A DNA stretch of 9,712 nt from Candidatus Latescibacterota bacterium. Its GTDB lineage: Bacteria > Latescibacterota > 4484-107 > B68-G9. The stretch is from contig DTYS01000212.1 in the NCBI GenBank assembly GCA_012961755.1, forward strand, positions 1 to 9,712, written 5' to 3'. The position numbers and the translations under genes are program-made. The notes beneath the pieces are model-generated. The model was not told the DNA's origin and did no database searches. It worked only from the letters and a program-made list of their open reading frames with translations. Shown piece by piece: positions 4,891 to 9,712 of this stretch (its first letter is position 1; the number at the start of each line of letters is the position of its first letter).

Positions 4891-6537
4891 GTGAGCGCTG
4901 TCCTGATAGCCGTCTTAGCGTTCGGGGCGTTCGCCCTCGCGTACAAGTTCTACGGAGGCTTCCTGGCGGGAAAGCTCTTCGGGGTGGACCCGAAGAGGAG
5001 GACGCCCGCGCACGAGATGAACGATGGGGTGGACTTCGTGCCCACGAGGAGGTCGGTGCTCTTCGGCCACCATTTCACGTCCATAGCCGGGGTGGGCCCC
5101 ATAGCCGGGCCCGCCATCGCCGTGATATGGGGATGGGTGCCCGCGTTGCTCTGGGTCGTCCTAGGGGCGATATTCGTAGGGGGCGTGCACGACCTCGGGG
5201 CTCTGATCGCCTCCTCGAGGCACGGGGGAAGGAGCATAGGGGACGTGGCAAGGGATGTCATAAGCCCCGCGGCGAGGACTCTGTTCTTGCTGGTCATAAT
5301 GTTCATGGTATTGGTGGTGCTGGCGGTCTTCGGGCTGGTCATAGGCCTGCTGTTCACCATGTACCCGATCTCCGTGCTGCCTATATGGCTCGAGGTCCCG
5401 CTCGCCATATGGATGGGGTACATGATACACCAGAGGGGGAGGTTGGAGGTTTGGTCCTTGATAGCCTTGGGGATAATGTACCTTACGATATTCTTAGGCA
5501 CGCTCCTTCCCTTGCGCATCCCTCCGATATTCGGCTCGGAACTTACGACCTGGATAGTCGTGCTTATGGTCTACTGTTACGTCGCCTCCACCCTCCCCGT
5601 GCACAGGTTGCTCCAGCCGAGGGATTACATAAACTCCCACGAGCTCTTCGTGGCCATGGTTCTTATGGTCTTGGGGCTCCTCCTCATGCATCCGAAGGTG
5701 GTGGCCCCCTCCTTGAACGTACATCCCGAGGGAGCTCCTCCCATACTCCCGTTCCTCTTCGTGATAGTGGCCTGCGGGGCGATATCCGGGTTCCACAGTT
5801 TGGTGGCCTCGGGGACGTCCTCCAAACAGTTGAACAACGAAAGGGACGTCCAGCTCGTGGGATACGGGTCCATGCTGGCTGAGGGAGCCCTGGCGGTCCT
5901 GGTCATATTGGCCTGCGTTGCAGGAATAGGCTCCCCCGAAGCGTGGAGCCAGCACTATATAAGCTGGACAGCGGCCAAGGGATTGGGGGCGAAGCTCGGC
6001 GCCTTCGTGGAAGGTGGAGCTAACTTTTTGGGAGCTTTAGGAATACCTCATAAACTCGGGACGGGAATATTGGCCGTGGTCGTGGTGAGCTTCGCCGCCA
6101 CGACCTTGGACACGGCCACGAGGATCCAGAGGTACGTGATAACAGAGCTGGCGTCGGCGTACAGGGTCCCCCTGCTTTCGAAGAGGCATCCCGCGACGCT
6201 CCTGGCCGTGGGCTCGGCCTTGGCCCTGGCCCTTGCTAAGGGAGGTGGGAAGGGGGGGATGGTGCTCTGGCCCCTCTTCGGGACCTCCAACCAGCTTCTG
6301 GCCGGGCTCGCTCTCTTGGTGATCTCGGCGTACCTCTTCAAGAAGGTCAGGTCCCTTCAGTACACCTTGTTGCCGATGCTCTTCATAATGGCGATGACCG
6401 GATGGGCCACGGTGCACGAGTTCGGAGGGTTCATATCCAGGGGGCAGTACGGGCTGGCGTTCATAGGTGGGGCGGTGTTGGCCTTGGAGGTCGGGATAGT
6501 CGTAGAGGCTGTGAAGGTCTTCTTGAAAGGTCGATGA
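4891..6537 (+). CDS. cstA: CstA-family carbon-starvation transporter
   Basis: A polytopic inner-membrane transporter of 548 residues. E. coli relatives (CstA, BtsT) take up pyruvate and were linked to peptide use during carbon starvation. The N-terminal signature is clear: NDGVDFVPTRRSVLFGHHF (44-62) followed by TSIAGVGPIAGPAIAVIWGW and a FVGGVHDLGAL segment near 95-105. Later family segments are CGAISGFHSLVASGTSSKQLNNE around 290-315 and FAATTLDTATRIQRY near 400-415. About fifteen hydrophobic segments span the chain. It is shorter than the roughly 700-residue E. coli CstA but close to compact members of other bacteria. GTG 4891 is the start, chosen for the strong GGAGGTGA (4880-4887) just upstream and because no other start fits. 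The next gene begins 1 nt after the stop. The substrate here (pyruvate, amino acids or peptides) is not determined. Confidence 0.93.
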   Translation: MSAVLIAVLAFGAFALAYKFYGGFLAGKLFGVDPKRRTPAHEMNDGVDFVPTRRSVLFGHHFTSIAGVGPIAGPAIAVIWGWVPALLWVVLGAIFVGGVHDLGALIASSRHGGRSIGDVARDVISPAARTLFLLVIMFMVLVVLAVFGLVIGLLFTMYPISVLPIWLEVPLAIWMGYMIHQRGRLEVWSLIALGIMYLTIFLGTLLPLRIPPIFGSELTTWIVVLMVYCYVASTLPVHRLLQPRDYINSHELFVAMVLMVLGLLLMHPKVVAPSLNVHPEGAPPILPFLFVIVACGAISGFHSLVASGTSSKQLNNERDVQLVGYGSMLAEGALAVLVILACVAGIGSPEAWSQHYISWTAAKGLGAKLGAFVEGGANFLGALGIPHKLGTGILAVVVVSFAATTLDTATRIQRYVITELASAYRVPLLSKRHPATLLAVGSALALALAKGGGKGGMVLWPLFGTSNQLLAGLALLVISAYLFKKVRSLQYTLLPMLFIMAMTGWATVHEFGGFISRGQYGLAFIGGAVLALEVGIVVEAVKVFLKGR

Positions 6538-6538
6538 T

Positions 6539-7303
6539 ATGGGAGGGAAGCTCTGCATAATCCTCGTGCCGGAGGACGGCAGGCCCGTCGTAAGGATCAA
6601 GGTGAGCTGGAGGAAGTTCTTAGCCCTTATCGTATCGTTGCTCGTTTTTGCCTCGGCAGGCCTCGGGGGGTACTGGTGGGCGTTCAAGCAGGGGACGAGG
6701 GCGAGGAGGTTGGCCGAGGAGAACGCGAGGCTCAGGGAGGAGAACAGGAAGGTCGGGGAGCTGTCGAGGGTCCTGGCCGAGGTGCAGGAGGTGAGGAGAC
6801 GTTTGGTCGTAGCTTTGGGGGGGAGGGAGCTCGAGGATAGCTCGGAGGTGGTCCTCCTCCACCGTCCCAGGGCCGGGGAGGAGCCCGTCTCGCCCTCCCT
6901 CATCCCCGAGGCCATAGCCGCTGCCAGGAGGATCGCTCGCTTCCGTCCGTCCATATGGCCCGTTCCCGGTTGGATATCCCGCCACTTCGAGGAGGGGCAC
7001 GAAGGGATAGACATCGCGGGGGTCAGGGGGGACACTGTCAGGGCTGCAGCGGACGGTACCGTAGCGTTCGCGGGGGATATGGGGGACCTGGGGCTCTGCG
7101 TGGTCTTGAAGCACGGGAAGAGGTACAGGACGGTCTACGGGCACTGCGACAAGCTCCTGGCGGGGAAGGGCCAGGAGGTGAGGAAGGGCCAGGCGATAGC
7201 CCTCCTGGGCAGCACCGGTAGGAGCACAGGGGTTCACCTGCACTACGAGGTATGGGAAGACGGGAAGGCGGTGGACCCGGAGAAGTTCCTGACGGACAGG
7301 TAG
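6539..7303 (+). CDS. Membrane-anchored M23 family metallopeptidase
   Basis: A 254-residue envelope enzyme of the LytM/M23 zinc peptidase family, which cuts peptide cross-links in peptidoglycan. A short cytoplasmic N-terminus is followed by one membrane helix (about 27-48), a charged coiled coil (56-92), a linker, and the M23 domain (about 140-250). The metal and catalytic residues are intact: H154 and D158 in HEGIDIAG, H202 in YGHCDKL, and the HLH pair H233/H235 in VHLHYEVW. It should therefore be an active peptidase rather than a degenerate EnvC-type activator, although the coiled coil suggests it works with a partner. It begins 1 nt after the cstA stop, with AAAGG about 9 nt upstream, so the two are cotranscribed. 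A 12-bp palindrome GGGCGTACGCCC starts at the last base of its stop codon. Confidence 0.9.
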   Translation: MGGKLCIILVPEDGRPVVRIKVSWRKFLALIVSLLVFASAGLGGYWWAFKQGTRARRLAEENARLREENRKVGELSRVLAEVQEVRRRLVVALGGRELEDSSEVVLLHRPRAGEEPVSPSLIPEAIAAARRIARFRPSIWPVPGWISRHFEEGHEGIDIAGVRGDTVRAAADGTVAFAGDMGDLGLCVVLKHGKRYRTVYGHCDKLLAGKGQEVRKGQAIALLGSTGRSTGVHLHYEVWEDGKAVDPEKFLTDR

Positions 7304-7317
7304 GGCGTACGCCCCAC

Positions 7318-7346
7318 TTGCATCTCAGGAGGATAAGTGTTATAAT
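7318..7346 (+). promoter_or_regulatory. Extended -10 promoter for the cupin/two-component operon
   Basis: A perfect TATAAT (7341-7346) is preceded by TG at 7338-7339 (extended -10) and, 17 bp upstream, by a partial -35 TTGCAT (7318-7323). The expected start is near 7353, giving a leader of about 23 nt before ATG 7376 with its own G-rich ribosome-binding site. This separates the signalling operon from cstA and the M23 gene. Confidence 0.75.
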
Positions 7347-7375
7347 CAGCTGTAACGGGCGGAAAGGGGGGACCT

Positions 7376-7831
7376 ATGATAGAGGGCGTGCAGGTCAAGA
7401 GGCTAAGGGTTATCCCCGACGAGAGGGGAAGGGTTATGGAGATACTAAGGTGCGACGATCCGATGTTCACCCAGTTCGGCCAGGTCTACATGACGACCAC
7501 ATATCCTAAGGTCATAAAGGCCTGGCATATGCATAAGTTTCAGGAGGACAACATAACGGTGATCAAGGGGATGTTGAAGCTCGCCCTCTACGACCCGAGG
7601 GAGGACTCCCCGACCGAGGGGGAGGTGGACGAGTTCTTCATCGGGGAACACAACCCCCTCCTTGTGCACGTCCCAGCGGGTGTTTACCACGGCTGGAAGT
7701 GTATCTCCGAGTCGGAGGCCATGGTGATAAACGTCGTAAGCAGGCCCTACAACTACGAGAGCCCGGACGAACATAGGCTCCCCTACGATACCGACCAGAT
7801 CCCCTACGATTGGGAGATAAGGATGGGGTAG
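7376..7831 (+). CDS. RmlC-like cupin (dTDP-4-dehydrorhamnose 3,5-epimerase family)
   Basis: A 151-residue cupin related to RmlC, which epimerises C3 and C5 of dTDP-4-keto-6-deoxyglucose during deoxysugar synthesis. Visible family features are DERGRVMEILR (15-25), KAWHMHKFQ (48-56, aligning with the RmlC RG-x-H motif and its catalytic base), VIKGMLKLALYDPR (62-75), VPAGVYHGWKCISES (99-113), and the closing LPYDTDQIPYDW (135-146), which resembles the usual WNDP...IDWP segment. It is shorter than classical RmlC (about 180 residues) and has M52-H53 where RmlC has other residues, so it may act on a different nucleotide sugar or not be an epimerase. GGGGGG precedes ATG 7376 closely. It is the first gene of the operon that continues with response-regulator genes, an unusual partner for a sugar enzyme. 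Confidence 0.8.
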   Translation: MIEGVQVKRLRVIPDERGRVMEILRCDDPMFTQFGQVYMTTTYPKVIKAWHMHKFQEDNITVIKGMLKLALYDPREDSPTEGEVDEFFIGEHNPLLVHVPAGVYHGWKCISESEAMVINVVSRPYNYESPDEHRLPYDTDQIPYDWEIRMG

Positions 7832-7855
7832 CCTCGGCATCACAGGAGGGCGGTT

Positions 7856-8212
7856 ATGGCCAAGATACTCATCGTGGACGATGAGGTTGAGATCTGTAAG
7901 GTCCTTCAGGGCTTCCTTCGGAACCTTGGTTACGAAACCGAGTACGCCACCTCGGGGGAGGAGGCCCTGGCTTTGGCGGAGAGGGAACGTCCGGACCTTG
8001 TGCTACTGGACATCCGCATGCCGGGCATGGACGGAGTTCAGCTTCTGAGGCGCTTCAAGGAGATGGACCCCGACGTCAAGGTCATAATGGTCACGGGAGT
8101 TACGGACGAGGATATCGGGAGGGCCCTTCTGAAGTATGGGGCTTCGGACTACATAACCAAGCCGATAGATTTCCGGTACCTTGAGACGAGCGTACTGTCC
8201 AACCTGCTTTAG
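7856..8212 (+). CDS. Single-domain response regulator (CheY-like receiver)
   Basis: A 118-residue receiver domain with no output domain. The acidic pocket D8-D9, the phosphorylatable D52 in LLDIRMPGMDG, the switch T80 (MVTG) and K102 in ITKPID are all present, so it should be phosphorylated and could relay phosphate or act by protein contact. AGGAGG lies about 9 nt before ATG 7856, and the gap to the upstream cupin gene is 24 bp. The next gene, a PAS-HisKA protein, starts 10 bp after its stop, which suggests that the two are partners. Stand-alone receivers of this type commonly serve as phosphorelay intermediates or motor and enzyme regulators; which applies here cannot be read from sequence. 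Confidence 0.92.
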   Translation: MAKILIVDDEVEICKVLQGFLRNLGYETEYATSGEEALALAERERPDLVLLDIRMPGMDGVQLLRRFKEMDPDVKVIMVTGVTDEDIGRALLKYGASDYITKPIDFRYLETSVLSNLL

Positions 8213-8222
8213 GGGGTGAGGT

Positions 8223-9185
8223 ATGCCGGCCAAGTCCTTGAAGGAATGGGAGGAGGAGCTGCGCGAGGTCGTGCCGGACTTGGGCGACCTTCTGAACCAT
8301 TACGATTTCGGGATAAGGATCTTGAGACACTTGGACGAACCCCAGCAGCTCCTCCAGATACTTCTGGAGGAGTACGAGAGGTATCTGGAGGCCTTAGGCA
8401 ACACCCCCTTACTCCCCGAGGAGGGGGAGGAGGTGCTGGAGGAGGAGAAGAAGAGGCTGAGGGCCTTGCTCATGTTTGCGGCCTACGCTGTGGAAGCCAA
8501 GTCCTTGGCGGAGCTCAACGAACAGCGCAGGAGGCAGAACGAGGAGCTTGAACGTCTCAACTCCCGGCTCCAGAAGATCTTGGATACCGCACCGGTCGGG
8601 ATCTTGGTCCTGACCTCGGACGGCAGGGTGGAGGAGATAAACAGGGTGGCGGCCGAGCTCCTCGGACTAAGGCCGGAGGAGGTCCGGGGGAGGCCCTACG
8701 GGGAGGTCCTCCCGTCCCCGGAAGGGCTTTCGGAGGTCTTCGCTTCCGAGGAGGAGGGGGCAAGGGAGGTGACCGTCCAGCGCGATGGAAGGTCCTCGGT
8801 GTTCCTGGTCAACCTGGGGATGTTCAGGGGGGAGGGGGGTAAGGTGGAGGGGAAGGTCGTGGTCATAACGGATCTGACCTCACAGCGCGAGTTGGAACAG
8901 GAGAAGGTACGCTTGGAGGCCGTGACCCAGACCGTGCGGGCCCTGAACCACGAGATAAACAACCCATTGGCCATCATCTGTGGGAAGGTCGAACTGTTGC
9001 TCATGAAGGGGGGGCTATCGGAGGATGTGCGCAAGGACCTGGAGACCGTGGAACGGGCGGCCAGGAGGATAGGTTATATCGTCTCCAAGCTTATGAAGGT
9101 CACAAGGATAGCTACAACAGAACTTGTGGAGGGGTTCCCGATGGTGGACGTGGAGAGGAGCACGGCGGAAGGGGACGGGGGATGA
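8223..9185 (+). CDS. PAS-HisKA protein lacking the histidine-kinase ATPase domain
   Basis: A 320-residue soluble signalling protein. Residues 1-115 are helical, rich in Glu and Leu, and end in a coiled coil (about 93-118); I do not recognise that region. A PAS domain follows (about 117-220, from ILDTAPVGILVLTSDGRVEEIN to VVVITDLTSQRE), then a HisKA dimerisation/phosphoacceptor domain (about 225-295) with the H-box ALNHEINNPLA and H243. After it the chain runs only 25 residues (TTELVEGFPMVDVERS) to its stop, so the N, G1, F and G2 boxes of an ATP-binding domain are absent. The next gene overlaps this stop by 4 nt, so no decayed ATPase remains downstream. It can accept or transfer phosphate only with help from another kinase, or act as a sensor scaffold or phosphatase. 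AGGGGGTGAGG lies directly before ATG 8223. Confidence 0.88.
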   Translation: MPAKSLKEWEEELREVVPDLGDLLNHYDFGIRILRHLDEPQQLLQILLEEYERYLEALGNTPLLPEEGEEVLEEEKKRLRALLMFAAYAVEAKSLAELNEQRRRQNEELERLNSRLQKILDTAPVGILVLTSDGRVEEINRVAAELLGLRPEEVRGRPYGEVLPSPEGLSEVFASEEEGAREVTVQRDGRSSVFLVNLGMFRGEGGKVEGKVVVITDLTSQRELEQEKVRLEAVTQTVRALNHEINNPLAIICGKVELLLMKGGLSEDVRKDLETVERAARRIGYIVSKLMKVTRIATTELVEGFPMVDVERSTAEGDGG

Positions 9186-9712
9186 CGCTCTCGGGAAGAC
9201 AGAAGGTTCTGGTTGTGGACGACGATCCTGGCGTTTTGAAGGTGCTCGGACGGTTCCTGGCGGAGAACGGCTACGAGGTGGAACTGGCGCGCGACGGGTC
9301 CGAGGCGCTGGAAAAGGTCCGGGACGACCCGCCGGACCTGATCCTTTTGGACGTGGTCATGCCCCGCATGGACGGCATAGAGGTCTGTAGGAGGCTTAAG
9401 TCCCAGAAATCTACGAGACTTATCCCTATAGTTATAGTCACCGGGCTCACGGACCTGGAGGATAAGGTCAGGGGGATAGAGGCGGGGGCGGACGATGTGC
9501 TCAACAAGCCCTTCCACTTCGCGGAGCTCGGGGCGAGGGTGCGCTCGCTTTTGAGGGCTAAGAAGCTGAACGAGAGGTTGGAGGACGTCGAAAACGTGCT
9601 CTTTGCCCTGGCGAACGCGGTCGAAGCTAAGGACGCGTATACCGAAAGGCACACCGAGAGGGTGAGCAGGTACGCCGTGGCCTTAGGGAGGGGGATAGGT
9701 CTGGACGGTGAC
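9182..9712 (+). CDS. Response regulator with HD-GYP-type output domain, 3' end outside window
   Basis: The visible 177 residues contain a complete receiver domain: D13-D15 acidic cluster, phosphoacceptor D57 in ILLDVVMPRMDG, T87 in IVTG, K109 in NKPF. A helical linker (about 120-138) follows, then the start of an HD-GYP-like domain, ENVLFALANAVEAKDAYT, with H157 in the TERHTERVSRYA motif. Such RpfG-type proteins degrade the second messenger cyclic di-GMP, releasing GMP or pGpG. The HD and GYP motifs themselves lie past the window edge, so catalytic competence is not visible. Its ATG overlaps the TGA of the PAS-HisKA gene as ATGA, implying translational coupling and a functional link. Phosphorylation at D57 would be expected to control its output. 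Confidence 0.9.
   Translation, partial: MTLSGRQKVLVVDDDPGVLKVLGRFLAENGYEVELARDGSEALEKVRDDPPDLILLDVVMPRMDGIEVCRRLKSQKSTRLIPIVIVTGLTDLEDKVRGIEAGADDVLNKPFHFAELGARVRSLLRAKKLNERLEDVENVLFALANAVEAKDAYTERHTERVSRYAVALGRGIGLDGD

Noticed and set aside
4884..5882. 332-codon alternative plus-strand frame within cstA
   Set aside because: It is Arg/Gly-rich with no recognisable domain, and it overlaps a clear transporter gene that has its own start signal. Long stop-free frames are expected at this GC content.
6037..7035. 332-codon minus-strand frame opposite the ends of cstA and the M23 gene
   Set aside because: It is antisense to two firmly identified genes, and its composition is Ser/Pro/Arg-rich as expected of a shadow frame.
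7303..7314. 12-bp palindrome GGGCGTACGCCC at the end of the M23 gene, as an intrinsic terminator
   Set aside because: The stem would be only 4 bp with a GTAC loop, and no T-run follows. It may be chance or a minor site.
8349..8372. Inverted repeat CTCCTCCAG / CTGGAGGAG inside the PAS-HisKA gene
   Set aside because: The stretch encodes a Leu/Glu-rich helix (QQLLQILLEEYERY). CTC and GAG codons are mutually complementary, so such repeats arise easily from codon use.

Overview
The window reads as chromosomal DNA from a GC-rich bacterium that is probably thermophilic. Arginine is written mostly as AGG and isoleucine often as ATA. Shine-Dalgarno sequences are strong (GGAGGTGA type), promoters are sigma70-like, and genes are packed with 1-nt gaps and ATGA overlaps. 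A ttuA/ttuB pair, whose known product is the heat-stabilising 2-thiolation of tRNA position 54, supports thermophily. Two predicted lipoproteins, a membrane-anchored M23 peptidase, and two-component and HD-GYP genes fit a bacterium with an elaborate envelope. I cannot place the phylum from the sequence alone. I see no tRNA, rRNA, CRISPR array, insertion sequence or phage gene. No gene-free stretch exceeds about 150 bases.

Layout. (a) 1-1733, minus strand: a neutral-ceramidase-like protein translationally coupled to pyrE, whose 3' part lies outside the window. (b) 1734-1849: a divergent promoter region with inverted repeats. (c) 1850-2702, plus strand: a half-size EamA transporter and a small lipoprotein of unknown function. 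The start of the lipoprotein gene looks frameshifted, and a 25-bp near-perfect palindrome lies just inside it. (d) 2729-4739, minus strand: a tight operon in the order Rrf2-family regulator, exported rhodanese with a cysteine-rich tail, ttuB (ubiquitin-like sulfur carrier), ttuA (tRNA 2-thiolation enzyme). (e) 4740-4890: an AT-rich control region with two near-consensus promoters pointing at each other. (f) 4891-7303, plus strand: a CstA-family transporter and an M23 peptidase. (g) 7318-7346: an extended -10 promoter. (h) 7376-9712, plus strand: an RmlC-like cupin, a single-domain response regulator, a PAS-HisKA protein that lacks the ATPase domain, and a response regulator with an HD-GYP domain that runs off the window.

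How the parts may work together. The minus-strand sulfur operon couples a putative Fe-S or redox-sensing Rrf2 repressor to sulfur-handling proteins and tRNA thiolation. The face-to-face promoters mean that rrf2 and cstA transcription can interfere with each other, so sulfur or Fe-S status may be tied to CstA-mediated uptake (inference). The last operon looks like a phosphorelay or c-di-GMP signalling cassette whose histidine protein must be phosphorylated by something else. The most notable items are the sulfur operon with its exported rhodanese, the kinase-less HisKA protein, the opposed promoters, and the odd 5' end of the lipoprotein gene.
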